Assembly (NCBI RefSeq): GCF_020497125.1
Contig: NC_059087.1
Span: forward strand, 11,565,925-11,629,924
From: Mauremys mutica
Taxonomy: Eukaryota > Chordata > Testudines > Geoemydidae
DNA: 64,000 nucleotides
Direction: 5' to 3'
The notes under the pieces are model-generated. The model was given only the letters and a program-made list of their open reading frames with translations, had not been told where the DNA came from and made no database searches. This document shows, piece after piece, positions 22,472-34,627 of this stretch. Position numbers and translations under genes: made by a program. Position 1 is the stretch's first letter, and every line of letters starts with the position of its first letter.

Positions 22472-23456
22472 CTCTGTTCACTAAATGCGAAAGAGCCTTC
22501 ATTCTGAATTTAGAGTCTCAGCACTTCAACAAAAGAGCCATCTGGTGTGTACCACTGCCGCCTACTGGAGGGAATGTGAGTAGACACCAGACTATGTCAT
22601 TCTCTAATAGTGGCTCACATAAGATATAAGCCCTAATATTACTACACCAAACAGAGAGTCTTCTGAGCTCATGTGATAGCAACCTGTAACTTTAGAGTCA
22701 AAGAGTGAAATCCTGCACCCACTGGAATCAATATCTAAATTCCCGTTCATTTCAGAAGGGGCAGGATTTCACCCAAAATCTGTCCCCCATGTTGCATGTG
22801 TGCAGCTTGGACAGTCAAGTGGTAATTTGTTTGCAGCCACATGTCTGACCTGCTGCAGTAACCAACCAGCAAAGAGTTTCTAGTAAGCACTACTACAAGA
22901 GATAGTTACCAGGGGTTCTGCTTCAGCTCATGTGACTCAGGCCCATGTTATTTTGAAGATGAAAGTTGTGAGTTCTTTTTTCCCCCCCACACTGCATCTA
23001 TGTGCTTAGCTGGCCACCATGACGCATACCCAGCCACAGCTCATTACAACTCTCATGCTCGCCTGCCGCTGTTCCCTGTTGCATTTTTTTTTCTGGTTCT
23101 GCTTTTGCTAAGGTTGTTTGCTGAATGCTCCTTTCTGTTTTGAATTTCTCTGACTGGCATTTTAATACCTGATGATAAGCAAACAGCCTAAGTGGTCCCA
23201 GACTCTACAAGCCACCTAAGACGCTACAGCCAACCTTGCTGTGTTTGATATTTGGGACAAGTGGCTGTTTATTCATATTGTGTATTTCTTGGCCTTTAGT
23301 GTTTTCATTTCACAGTTTGTCAAACCAAACACCCACTCTCAATTCTTGGTGGGTTGCCACATGCCTTGTACCTTACACCAGCCAAGGTTCTACTACCCTG
23401 ATAGCTGGAGCCAAGCTTCTGCTACAGTAGCATGTAGAATTCTCTCTAAGGATCAG
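22472..23456. other. Stretch without recognised gene
   Basis: Includes the palindromic GTGAAATCCTGC ... GCAGGATTTCAC repeat at 22705-22773. No other feature is supported. Confidence 0.45.
22705..22773. repeat. Short palindromic GTGAAATCCTG-type repeat
   Basis: GTGAAATCCTGC at the left and GCAGGATTTCAC at the right are inverted copies, with about 45 bases between. Same plan as 1606-1674, 29466-29530 and 44064-44132. Confidence 0.6.
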
Positions 23457-23572
23457 ACGTGAAGTGACTTTCCCAAGGTCACACAGCTAGTCATGGCAGA
23501 GCCAGGAATAGAACTCATGTCTCCTGTTTCCCATTCCAGTGCCCTAGCTACTAGACCAAACTGTCTCCCACT
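23457..23572 (-). repeat. MIR SINE fragment, minus strand
   Basis: GAAGTGACTTTCCCAAGGTC, ACACAGCTAGTCATGGCAGA and GCCAGGAATAGAACTCATGT follow the reverse MIR core and tRNA-like part closely. One of the better preserved MIR copies here. Confidence 0.8.
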
Positions 23573-24254
23573 TGAAGAATTTGTCTTTTGGTCCTTGAAC
23601 ATAAATCTAATAGTCGTATCCTCTCTAGTGGACTCAAAGGCAAAGGTATAATGGAAAAGTTAGTGTTTATTCTGGACATTTCACCATTGCTTCAAACAGA
23701 CTGGGAGAGACATTTATTTTGAATAAAAATTATTAAGAGAAAGCAATAAATAATAATAATAAATAGAATTTCACTGGGTCATTTCCAGGTCTGGGTCTGC
23801 TCTTCCTCCTTTCTAGTATCTGCAATTCACCTACTGAGGTAAGTTAAACACTTCACTTCTACCTATCTCCTCCATCCTGTATGTGACAAGGAAAACAGAT
23901 ATTTCTGTCTGTGCTTTCAAGAATCTGATCTTCGAAACAATTATGCCTGATCTAAATGAACATAGCACCCTTCTTATGCTATGCATCTTCTGCAGATTCC
24001 TTTCAGCACTTCTGTGGACCAATGCAGCAGTAGAAGCAGAGTGCATCCCCTTTGGCAGTCTTGTCATTTCCCATTTTTCTAGGACGCCTCCACAAAGATG
24101 CCTCTAATTGTAGGTATTTACATCAGCACCTGAACCTCCCTTCATCTGACAACTGTTACCAGATTTCCCTGTTACTTTGGGGTATGCTCATTTAGTCGGG
24201 TTACTCTTCTGGGAGGGGGGCCGGGGTATTCTGTAATTCTGTCAATGTACTGCT
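23573..24254. other. Stretch without recognised gene
   Basis: No supported feature; a short ATAATAATAAAT tract lies near 23750. Confidence 0.45.
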
Positions 24255-24778
24255 TGTGTCACTTCCCATATGAAGAAAGATTAAAGAGGCTAGGACTCTT
24301 CAGCTTGGAAAAGAGGAGACTAAGGGGGGATAAATCATGAGTGATGTGGAGAAAGTGGATAAGGAAAAGTTATTTACTTATTCCCATAATACAAGAACTA
24401 GGGGTCACCAAATGAAATTAATGGGCAGCAGGTTTAAAACAAATAAAAGGAAGTTCTTCTTCACGCAGCGCACAGTCAACTTGTGGAACTCCTTACCTGA
24501 GGAGGTTGTGAAGGCTGGGACTACAACAGCGTTTAAAAGAGAACTGGATAAATTCATGGCAGTTAAGTCCATTAATGGCTATTAGCCAGGATGGGTAAGG
24601 AATGGTGTCCCTAGCCTCTGTTTATCAGAGGATGGAGATGGATGGCAGGAGAGAGATCACTTGATCATTGCCTGTTAGGTTCACTCCCTCTGGGGCACCT
24701 GGCATTGGCCACTTTCAGTAGACAGATACTGGGCTAGATGGACCTTTGGTCTGACCCGGTACGGCCGTTCTTATGTTA
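24255..24778 (+). mobile_element. CR1-type LINE 3' end
   Basis: The C-terminal part of ORF2 can be read: an 82-codon frame at 24337-24585 contains [20 protein letters not shown], then [18 protein letters not shown]. In the family this follows the reverse transcriptase. The untranslated tail then reads GGGCTAGATGGACCTTTGGT, CTGACCCGGTACGGCC and GTTCTTATGTTAC. The TTCTTATG-type end differs from the ATTCTATG end of the copy at 4472-6070, so this is another CR1 lineage. 5' truncated. Confidence 0.85.
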
Positions 24779-24789
24779 CTTGTGTTTTT

Positions 24790-26295
24790 ATATGGAGCTC
24801 TACTTCTCCCTTCTGCAAGTCCCTTCTCAGTGGAGCTATCCTGCAGGACCTAGGTTCCCTAGGGCTGGGTTCCTCCAGCCCCAGAACCGGATGAACACAC
24901 ACACATACATTAACAGAGCAAGTCTGAGCAGACCGGGTCAATCAGCACTGTCAAGCTGACCCCTTATATGTCTTTGGACTCACTGGGCTGGAGGACGCAG
25001 TACTTTTAAGCTGCCTCTCCTTATATGCCCCTGGGCTCCATGGACTTGGTCAAGCAGCACTTTCAAGCTGTGACCCTTATGCGTCCCAGATTCAGCACAT
25101 CCCTATCCCCACTCTCACATCACAATTGTACTGGCAGTAACCTACTCAATGAGCAAACCCCACAGTATTTTGGGCGCTGCAGGGGTCTTTAGCTTAGGTA
25201 AAAGAAGCGTTGCTGTAGAGTGAATGGGGGAAGCTAAAAACACAAAAGAGTAAAGTTCAGCAAGAGAGAGAGAAGCAACCAACTTAACCATAAAAGTTAT
25301 TTATTGAATAATAGTGATAACTACACAAGGAGGCTAAACCATCATAACATACATTATTAAAGGTTAATACCTAAGGTAGAAAGGAAAAGAGAGAGAAGGG
25401 GAACTCACTGCTCCCTGAAGCTTGAACTGGTCAGGGTTCCCAGGTGATGGTGGTAGCTCAGGATCCTGAGGGTAGGAGACAGGCAGAGTCCCCAGCACGA
25501 TCAGTCAGGAGAATATGGAGTCCCAGTGGAACTGATGCATAGTTTGGATCTAAGCATCAGAACCCTGACTAGAGGGTGAGTAGGGATTTTTGTAAAGAAA
25601 ATACAATGGTTCAAGGGAGAACACTAGATTTGTTTATAGGTAAGCTGACTCAAGGGTTTTCTTTAGGCTAGACAATAGGAGCTGATCGCTCTTGGCTATG
25701 GGTGGTGTTTTCTTCCAGGGAGCTCACAGTGCAACTAGGCTGCTTCAGTATTTTGGATATCAATCAAGGATTCATTACTAGAATTGGTCTGATAATTGCT
25801 GAGCTGGGTCTGGGCAGGCGTAGGTTCATTAGCATCTGGAGCAGAGATTCCCATGATGCAGTGCTTCCCTGCTTTTTCTGGTCCCAGAGTTCAGTGCGGT
25901 TCTCTGTTCTCCATTCTGTATGCAAATTGAGATGTCTCCCTGTCCCATCTTTCATGCAGATGAGGCTAGGGGAGTTGTCTTTGCTCTCCACTCTGTATGC
26001 TAATGGAGATGTCTTAATCTTGTCACCATTGTCAGGAGCGGGGGTCTAGGTGTGTCTCCCATCGCCCTTCACTGCTCTCTGCAAGTTTTTTTTCCCCTCT
26101 GATGGGTTTTGGTTTAAGCAGAGACTGGGGGGGGAGGGGTCTTTCATGAGTCAGGCTGGATACTGCTCCCTGGTTCCCCAAGAACACAGAGCTGACTGGT
26201 ATCACAACTGGATGGGGCTCCCTCAACATCACTCATCCTTCCTGCCTTCCTCTAGAAAATTCTCCCAGCCTGGGGAACACAGGAATTAATTCAGT
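24790..26295 (-). mobile_element. Probable LTR sequence, minus strand, boundaries uncertain
   Basis: Read on the minus strand, a poly(A)-type signal AATAAA lies in TTATTCAATAAATAACTTTT (around 25288-25307). It is set in long non-coding sequence with GGAGATGTCT-type direct repeats (25929 and 26000) and TATGCAAAT/TATGCTAAT blocks. This pattern resembles solo LTRs of reptile endogenous retroviruses. No TG/CA ends or target duplication could be fixed, so the call is weak. Confidence 0.35.
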
Positions 26296-27329
26296 TCTCA
26301 TTCAGCTGGCCCTAGATCACTATCTACAAGGTCAGGCTGCTTACTCTAGGTGCATTTGATACCCTCCTATTCACTGCTCACCTCAGACAACTGTTGACAA
26401 AAAACGGGGAGAGGATGCAAAGGATTCAGTACTACTGTACCTTTTCCCGCTGGCACTCTAACTGGGTTCCATCACCGCCCATTCAGGTTTCTCATATGAA
26501 GGCATTAATGTAATCTACAGTTTGCTATATAGGTTAATAGCTGATTTCTCCTCCCTATGCACATGTGACTCCCATTAACAGTAATAAATCATAAGACAAA
26601 GAAAAATGCCCTCCTAAAACTTTAGAGATGAATTACTGTCCTCAGAAGCTTCCTTTGTTAGCAGTGGATCTATGTGTGTCGTTTTCTAAAATACTGTGTC
26701 TAGAGACCAACAATTATTACACTTAAACCAACAGCAAACTGAAAGACTTAAGCAGCCAAGCAAAATTACCTTGTAGCTATAGCCATTAACAAACTAATTA
26801 AAGGAGCCATTAATAAATCTATCCTGATTGATTTCAACTTTTCTAAAGGAAAAAGAAACCTCATGAAAGAAAAATCTATTCACAGCTTAGAACACAGTAG
26901 AATTTGCTTGAAGGGTAGTCTGGTGAACAGCAGAAAAACTTACGTTAGCTATGCCCAATATTAACTCACATACACAACAACTTGTCAAGTTCAAGGGTGT
27001 CTCAAAGAGCACTGAAGAAATGAAAGAGTCAGCCCTTTTGCTCAGTGTTCTCAATAGCACTTGTCATGGGAGCAAGGATAACTTGGGTGAGTAAGGATGC
27101 AATTTTTTCCAGTATACTCTTATGGATATGTATGGATAATAAACACTGTATATCTTTTCTAGAACAGTCTGGAAACTGAAGTTTCTATTCTGTGTAAACT
27201 TCAGACAGTTCAAAATTTGTTTTCATTTCAAATCAGAACAACAACAAAAAAAATTTCCATGAAACAAAAATTCTGAAAAAATCTGATTCGGAATCACCAA
27301 AATATTTTGTTTCAATAATGTTAAATTGT
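26296..27329. other. Stretch without recognised gene
   Basis: No supported gene. 27196-27329 is A/T-rich sequence of the TTTTCATTTCAAAT type seen also at 20349-20719. Confidence 0.45.
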
Positions 27330-27835
27330 TTAGTTTGGGGTGAGGGCTCTGGAAGTTTGGATGTGGGGTGCAGGCTCTGGGCTGGGGCAGGGGTGCAAGA
27401 GAAGGGCAGGGGGCAGTGCTTACCTCGGGTGGCACAGCTCACAAAGTGACCGGCATACACACCCCTCTGGCAGCAGCTCCAAGGCAGGGGGGTCTCTGCG
27501 CATGGCTGACCACAGGTGCTGCCTCCGCCGCTCGCATTGGCCGCAGTTCCCAGCCAATGGGACCTGTGAAGTTGGCACTTGGGGCAGGGGCAGCGCATGG
27601 AGACACACACCCCCCCAGGGGCGTGCAGAGACATGCCAGCAACCAAATGCTTCCGGGAGTGGCGTGGGACCACCAACCACGGCATGCAGGTAGCCTGCCC
27701 GCCTGAGCCCTGCTGCACCGCCAGCCGGGACTTGGGGGCAGGTTGTCAGACATTTGTCCTGCATTTTGGGGGGGCCCCATGTTGTTGGGGGCCACGTGCC
27801 ATCACATGGATTGTTTCATGGCAAATCCGCTCCTG
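27330..27835. repeat. GC-rich repeat, probably hAT-like
   Basis: Contains GGTGAGGGCTCTGG, GCAGGCTCTGGGCTGGGGCA and GTGCTTACCTCGGG. These blocks also occur, inverted, inside the 15239-16146 element. It ends GCAAATCCGCTCCTG. The left end and target duplication were not found. The 100-160-codon frames on both strands are composition artefacts. Confidence 0.5.
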
Positions 27836-30800
27836 CATATATTTACAAATTGTATAAAATACTCATTCTAAAAATATCTGATTTTCTGTGGAATAATTAA
27901 TATGATTCTGACCAAGACATTCCTAGACACAATAAATACAGGCAGGAAACCCTCCCTGGTTTACATGGGAAGATTCACTTTTTGCACGTGCGCGCGCACG
28001 CACACAGAAAAGAGACAGAGAACATAAAATTGGGTATTGTAATGTAAAAGCTGGTCAGAGGTCACTTTTAAAGTGAGCAGCTGGAAGAGATGCTGCACGT
28101 AAAGAGGAGATCCTGCAAAGACTCCTCACAATAAAAAATAAAAGCAGGGAATGAGTAATACAGAAAATGTGCTGTGAAAGCTGATTCGTCTCTAACTAGA
28201 ATGGTTTTCCTCCTGTTTAAATGAAGGAAACAAATTTTGTTCTCAGTTACAGTGGAGAAAATCCACAGAAATGCTACCGGAGTTACTCTGCTTTTAAATC
28301 AGTGTAACCAATGACAGAATTTAGCCAGGACTCTTCAAAGTTAGATGATAAATACATTCCATGAGTGCTATCAGCCCGCCCAACAACCCCATCATAAAGG
28401 CAGATCCCAGCTAATCAGTGGAGAATTAGGACAGTGGAGCTAAATGACAATTAGTACAGTGTTAATAAGACTTTATAAGTGCCTGGTTCAATAAATGCTC
28501 CCGTAATTCCCTAGGGTACTCTGGGGATAAAAGCAGATTGTGACACAGACAAACGTTAAACCACAGCAACATTCAATTTTGGGATTTAGGAAAATGAAAA
28601 GCATACGCAGAAATGCTTTTAAAAAGTGGTTCTCATCCCTTCATTTATGTTTTAACTTGAAATATAATAGTTGATTTTGCCCCTTGTCCATCTTATAAAT
28701 GGCCAATAACATCATATTAATTCTTGAACTATTTTTTCCTATTTGAAGCATGTGAAATATTCATAAAATGGTCTCATGCCACCTGCAAATGAGAACGTCA
28801 AGTAAGATTTACAGTTCAGAGAGGCAGAACTCCAAAAGCTTTGAGAAAGGCTAATTTACTACATCTGTCATATACAATTACACAGTAAAATGTAATCCAA
28901 AACATCTATTTTTTCCTCTTTGGACGTAAAAGAGCCAATTGCCTAGGCTCAAAATTAAACAGCTGTCTCACAAAACCAAGATATTAACCTCCAAGGTTTT
29001 TATGAACCAATAAAATTTGATCATTCAGTGCACTTCTCAATAACAGTTGCTTTCTCCATTACATAAATTGCTACAATGGATTCTTGAGCATAAACCACTA
29101 CAATGAATCAGTATTAAAGGCAGTGGGTGGGCTGTTATTAATACAGGGATGCAGATGTCCCCTTTTTCTACTATGGATTATTCACTACAAAAAAAGGTGG
29201 GGTTTTTCCCCCTTTTTTTTGTTAAATAGATATGATGCAGGAAATAGGCACTCGGTTGCCATGGGGATGGGCACAATATAAGAACCTGGATAGAACAGAA
29301 CCACTATGGTGAATTTAGTGATCTCACCTTAAATGAAAATTAAATCAAAGTTGTGAATGCAATCATTACAATCATTTATGGGTGTCCGATTCTGATGTTA
29401 CCAAAATGTACCCACATCCCTGTTACTCTTAGAAACCCAACTGAGATGCACTTTAAGACACAAGGGGTGAAATCCTGGGCCTATTGAAGTAACTGGGAGT
29501 TTTATCATTGACTTCAGGCGAAGATAACACCAAGGGCATATGGTGCAGAGACTATTCTATTCTCTCCATGATTTACTGAAACATCTCTTCAGAATTATCA
29601 CTAATTCAGAAATGTGTGCACTCACAGCTCATACAGGCAGGGGATGAGTCGTCTAAGCCCCAAGAGTGCTGGCTCAGAGAGCTTTCCATTGTAGAAGGCT
29701 ATGGGGCACAAGAGACAGAGAAGTCTTTATGTGAGCACGGTCATACAAAATATAGTTTTCAAACAGCTTAGAAAGCATCTGCAGAGATCGTGTTTTCCAT
29801 GGGTTTTACAATAGTATCACAAATTATTTAATGGCTTAAATCTTATCCATCCCTACCAAACCAGCTCAGAATAAAACAAGAGGCCCCCATTCTTTCAAAC
29901 AAATCTTTTTTCAGGCTTCTGGTATATCATGATTGCACTTTTTAAAATAAAATGTTTGCTCATCTCTGTTCCTCACGATTTACATTCAAGCTGTACAGAA
30001 GCAAAAAGAATTGGAAATCCCACAATAATAGACCAGATTCTGACACAAGCATTGAAGAGTAAATACAGACTTCTCTGACGTCAACAGAGCTACTCTGGAT
30101 TTATATCCATGAAAAACAAGTCAGTGTCTGGTTATTAAGTCTTTTCCTATTACACCTCAAGCCTGCTTTCCAGATCAAAGAGTTTGAGAGTGCTCTGGAT
30201 AAGCATCTGGATTTCTAGATTTATTCCAAACACATCAACCTTCCAGACATTTTAACAAGACAGCACTTTGTATCTTCAAAAGTGTTACACAGATATTAAG
30301 TCCTTGATCCTCACAACAAGCCCTGAGTGGCTCCAGGCTGCAGAGTGAAAGCCTATGTTCCACATACCACTGCAAGGCAAGAAGTGATGAGGAAGACAGG
30401 GAGTGCAAAGGAACTTGATAGTGCATTAATAGGGTGGCTTTGGAGCAGCACTTTTGTTACTCCGGCCTAGTAGTAGGAGTGAAGCCTAAGGGGGGGAAAT
30501 GCATGACTCATTAGCATCCTGAGGACTGGGCTGAAGCCTGTCTCCTGAGACCATGCCCATTCTCTGTTCACACCCCATCCTTTTTTACTGAGCACACTAG
30601 TAAGGGAGTGTGTACACGGGAGGCTGTGCCTCCACTGCACGCTCTGTTCCCAAAACAACGAGGCTCAGATTCCATTGTCAGAACCCCTCCATGGCATTGG
30701 TGTGGGAGTTGGGAATGTCGAGATTTCTCAAGACGTCAGACCTATGAAAATACAAATGATTGAGTAACACATACATCATTAATTCAGCTCAGCAAAGGCG

Positions 30801-32092
30801 TGCATGTAGGTAGCAGTTAAAAGTAAAGACAGCATATATATGTACATAGAATAAGTTCCAACCCAAGCTTCAACCACACCAAACCAAAATGAGCTCTGAA
30901 CTGTGTCTCTGGAACAGGGATACTGCAGATCATAAAATCCCCTCAGTTCAGAATGCTACAAATAAGAGGTCATGATAGGGGAAAGCACTGAATTCACTTA
31001 CACTTGCTTACTCTCAGGACATATTAGGCCACAAGGAATTTGGTTTACATAAGCAATGACCATAAAAGGAAACTTTCCCTGGAGACTTTAACTAAAATGG
31101 GCACAGCACCTTAGATGATGTTTCCACTGATTAGCCAAGCTGTCCAAACCAATAGCGGTTTGACAGTGAAATCATACGTGCAACTTCTCAGCCTTCCAGG
31201 AGAAACATATATTTAGATTTGCACCACACTGCCCAAAGGGCTTTGATATCAGAAATCACTCTGGAAAGTGAAAGGCCCACCTGCTAAGCCATTGGTTCGG
31301 GAATGACGTTTCTATGGCCCAGACTCCTTTATTGTGGGGCTGATTTTGAATCTTTGGGCTCAGTCCCTCTCTCACTCAAAGCAGCATAAATCTAGAGTAA
31401 CTGTTGAAGTCAACTATATTACATTACATAAGCATGGGAGCAGAACCAGCTCCCTCTGCCGCCCTCCCGCCCCCCAGTTCTAATAGGCTAATGACTAGTT
31501 CCATTCAGAGGAACCTAGGACATAGGATTGGAAGGGATCTCTTGGGTCATCAAGACTGGTCCCCCGCCATGGCAGGTAACCCCACCATATAATCCCATTC
31601 ATAAATGCACCTTGAAACTAATTAGGTTGTTTTCCAGAACACAAAATTCATTAAACTTTTTCATATTAGTCTTTGTTCTTCTCCGGTAATGGTACGGTGT
31701 ATAGGAAAGGTCCCTTCACCCTATAGCTTAAAGAAAGTTGCTCATCTCTTCCAATTGCCTAGAGATTTTCCAAAATGCTGTGAAATTACCTTACAGACTA
31801 GCAGGGGTTTCTAAAACTGGTACCTGCACAATACTCGAAAGACGGTTTATGGTACGTATGGCAATTTGTATTAACATCTTACCCCTTAACACAGGATGAT
31901 CAAGCCATGAAATGAAAAGCAAAATTTGAAGCATATTAGACATCTCCTTACATGTATGGTGTAAGAGGTAACTAGCATAATGGGGTACCATCAGATTTTT
32001 CTAGATTTCCTAAAGGTTAATAGTAATAATGAATGGGCCTTAGGGTAGTTAGTTAGTCTAGAAATCAGAACTGAAGTTACCGGGCCTGATTC
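27836..32092. other. Long stretch without recognised gene
   Basis: About 4.2 kb of AT-rich sequence. It holds a short alternating CG/CA tract near 27985, a palindromic relic at 29466-29530 (GTGAAATCCTGG with TTGACTTCAGG) and weak TTTAAATCAGTGTAA-type relics near 28290 and 30020-30110. No exon, RNA gene or clear transposon is visible. Confidence 0.45.
29466..29530. repeat. Short palindromic GTGAAATCCTGG-type repeat
   Basis: GGTGAAATCCTGGGCC is followed by AACTGGGAGTTTTATCATTG and ACTTCAGG. The right arm is more decayed than in the other copies. Confidence 0.45.
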
Positions 32093-32251
32093 TCTGGGCT
32101 TGGCTACACTTACAAGTTGCAGCGCTGGGAGTTACAGCGCTGGTCATGCAGCTGTGTAGGGCCAGCGCTGGAGTGTGGCCACACTGACAGCTACCAGCGC
32201 TGCAGTGTGGCCACACTTGCAGCACTTTCCAGCGCTGTATTGAGAGGTGCA

Positions 32252-32272
32252 TTGTGGGCAGCTATCCCACAG
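32252..32272. promoter_or_regulatory. Inverted repeat conserved upstream of the transposase
   Basis: TTGTGGGCAGCTATCCCACA forms a TGTGGG / CCCACA hairpin or dyad. Element 2 has CTGTGGGAAGCTATCCCACA at 58555-58575. In both, the site lies about 200 bases before the transposase ATG (195 and 202), although surrounding sequence has diverged. A promoter element or protein binding site is the simplest reading; function is inference. Confidence 0.6.
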
Positions 32273-32466
32273 AGCACCTCGTCCCATTTTGGCGCTGAGT
32301 ATTGTGGGAAGGGGAAGGAAGTGTGCGGGTCATTCCGCTTCCTGTGCCAACGCCCCGTGGTGCATCGCTTCACATCCCAGCATTCACTCTTTCCGGCAAC
32401 GTTTGGCGCCATTGTGAGTGTCTTTCTGTTTTACTCTCTGTGTGTGAATCGCGATTTCTGTGGCAA

Positions 32467-33714
32467 ATGGAGCCCGAGCTGCTGAGGACTGTGCTGATGA
32501 GTGTCGCCAGCACAACACGTTTGGCAGTCGAGCTATTCCTTCAGCTCCAAAGTGACAGTGAGGAGTCTGACGATGATATCGATATCGATTCTCCTGCCGC
32601 ATGTGACACTAAAGTGCTTGTGGCATTCACGGAAATGCTCAGCACCGTTGAACGCCGCTTTTGGGCTCGGGAAACAAGCACTGAGTGGTGGGATCACATC
32701 GTCATGGAAGTCTGGGATGACGAGCAGTGGCTGCAGAACTTTCGTATGAGAAAAGCCACTTTCATGGGACTGTGTGCTGAGCTCGCCCCCACTCTACGGC
32801 ACAAGGACACAAGATTGAGAGCTGCCCTGACGGTGGAAAAGCGGGTGGCTATTGCAATCTGGAAGCTGGCAACTCCAGACAGCTACCGGTCGGTCGGGAA
32901 CGAGTTTGGAGTGGGAAAGTCGACCATTGGAATCGTTTTGATGCAAGATTGCAAGGCAATTAATCGCATCCTGCTAAGAAAGACCGTGACTCTGGGGAGC
33001 GTGCAGGACATTGTGGATGGCTTTGCACAAATGGGTTTCCCTAACTGTGGAGGGGCGATAGATGGGACGCATATTCCTATTCTGGCCCCCCCCCACCTGG
33101 CATCAGAGTACGTTAATCGTAAGGGGTATTTCTCTATGGTTCTCCAGGCGCTTGTGGATCACCGCGGGCGTTTCATTGACATTTACACAGGCTGGCCTGG
33201 AAAGGTGCATGATGCACGCATCTTTCGGAACAGTGGCCTGTTCAGGAAGATGCAGGCAGGGACTTTTTTCCCAGACAGGAAGATCACAGTAGGGGACGTC
33301 GAAATGCCCATTGTGATCCTTGGAGACCCCGCTTACCCGTTACTGCCTTGGCTCATGAAACCCTATACAGGGAAGCTTGACAGGAGCAAGGACCGGTTCA
33401 ACTACAGGCTGAGCCGGTGCCGAATGACTGTGGAGTGTGCTTTTGGCCGTTTAAAGGCACGCTGGCGTTCCTTGTATGGGAAGCTAGACTTGGGGGAAAG
33501 CAGCATCCCCACGGTTATATGCGCTTGCTGTACCCTCCATAATATTTGTGAAGGGAAGGGTGAAACATTCAGTCAGGCATGGACCACCGAGGTTCAAGTC
33601 CTGGAGGCTGAATATGCACAGCCAGAGAGCAGGGCTAATAGAGAGGCCCAGCACAGGGCTTCAAGGATTAGGGATGCCTTGAGGGAAGAATTTGAGGCTG
33701 AAAGCCAACAGTAA
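32467..33714 (+). CDS. PIF/Harbinger transposase (HARBI1-like), 415 aa
   Basis: This is a DDE transposase that would cut the element out of DNA and reinsert it, acting in the nucleus with its Myb-like partner. The putative catalytic residues are D199 (GAIDGTHIPI), D287 (ILGDPAYPLL) and E323 (TVECAFGRLK). Their spacing (88 and 36) is the same as in element 2. A helix-turn-helix-like region lies at about 125-158 (KRVAIAIWKLATPDSYRS then FGVGKSTIG). The start MEP at 32467 is chosen because element 2 begins MEP at the matching place; an upstream in-frame ATG at 32302 would add 55 residues without counterpart. The frame is intact to the stop. An acidic SDSEESDDDIDIDS block lies at 29-42. AATAAA follows at 33833. 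Confidence 0.95.
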   Translation: MEPELLRTVLMSVASTTRLAVELFLQLQSDSEESDDDIDIDSPAACDTKVLVAFTEMLSTVERRFWARETSTEWWDHIVMEVWDDEQWLQNFRMRKATFMGLCAELAPTLRHKDTRLRAALTVEKRVAIAIWKLATPDSYRSVGNEFGVGKSTIGIVLMQDCKAINRILLRKTVTLGSVQDIVDGFAQMGFPNCGGAIDGTHIPILAPPHLASEYVNRKGYFSMVLQALVDHRGRFIDIYTGWPGKVHDARIFRNSGLFRKMQAGTFFPDRKITVGDVEMPIVILGDPAYPLLPWLMKPYTGKLDRSKDRFNYRLSRCRMTVECAFGRLKARWRSLYGKLDLGESSIPTVICACCTLHNICEGKGETFSQAWTTEVQVLEAEYAQPESRANREAQHRASRIRDALREEFEAESQQ

Positions 33715-33832
33715 TGTTTGCTGCCTTGCATGGGAGTGAATTGCACTGTTTACACTGTTATTCTATTATCCCTAAAATGATTTGCAGTGCCTCTTTCTTT
33801 ACTGGGCTAAGGTATCTTTCACTATCTGCTAT

Positions 33833-33838
33833 AATAAA
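33833..33838 (+). terminator. Poly(A) signal of the element 1 transposase
   Basis: AATAAA 119 bases after the transposase stop. The convergent Myb-like gene has its own AATAAA (minus strand) at 33864-33869, so the two transcripts probably overlap at their 3' ends. Confidence 0.65.
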
Positions 33839-33863
33839 GACTGTTTTCAAAGCCAAGAATTGT

Positions 33864-33869
33864 TTTATT
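33864..33869 (-). terminator. Poly(A) signal of the element 1 Myb-like gene
   Basis: Reads AATAAA on the minus strand, about 90-130 bases beyond the stops of the two possible frames of the Myb-like gene. It faces the transposase signal at 33833-33838. Confidence 0.6.
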
Positions 33870-34627
33870 GAAAAGAAAAAAACTTCCTTGACAGACAGAC
33901 AGACACACAACATTTCATGAACACAAGAGGGCAGGGGTGTGGGTTGGTGAACTGTACAGTCACAAGTTTGCATATGTCCTGTCTGGAGTGCTGTTTAATG
34001 AATCATGCACTTCAGGGTGCATATACTGCATGGTGATGGGGGTTGAGTGCAGAGGGTAAGGGTGGTAGGTATCAGGGCTGGTTGGTGAACGTACAGGTGT
34101 TGGAGGCAGCTGGTGGTGGTAAGAACCTGGATGCTGGGGAAAGGTGGTTTGAGCTGACATTGGGGCACAAGGCAAAAAGCTTTGGGACGGGGGGGGGGTG
34201 GAGTAGCACGGTAGTGCTCTGCTTGCATGGCAACGAGTGACTCTATAGAGTCCGCTTGGCGCGACAGGATGCTTAGCAGCCGCTCTGTGCTTTTCCTCTT
34301 GGCCACTGCATTTCTCTTGCGGATCCTGCTTTCCTTCTCTCTCCACTCCTTCAATTCTTTACTCTCTCTAGCAGAGTGATGAAGAACAGTTTTCAACATG
34401 TCCTCCTTGCTCTTTCGGGGATTTTTCCTCAAATTGTGCAGCCTCTGTGCTGTGGTACATCTGCTCAGTCCAGCAGTCAAGGTCACTGCAGAAAGCCAGA
34501 AATGTATACATTTAACAGGGCAGCATTGTATTCACTATCTCCAGACATTAATTGCTACACTGAGGGAGTTCTTAGTCCTCAGTTTAGCATTCTTTTACCA
34601 CACACATAACACAACAGAAGCCACGAA

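Noticed and set aside
22149..22629. Four overlapping frames of 90-150 codons
   Set aside because: All lie on the hAT MITE at 22220-22471 with its perfect 8-bp duplication; they are artefacts of high GC.
24790..26295. Exact ends of the probable minus-strand LTR
   Set aside because: No TG...CA pair with matching 5-bp flanks could be found, so the boundaries are only approximate; the same applies to 45545-46515.
27233..27857. Several frames of 112-161 codons on both strands
   Set aside because: They overlap one another over a GC-rich repeat and show no recognisable protein.
32302..32466. Longer N-terminus for the element 1 transposase
   Set aside because: The 55 extra residues have no counterpart in element 2, where the matching start is MEP at 58777; the region is more likely leader sequence. 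The same reasoning rejects 58675 for element 2.
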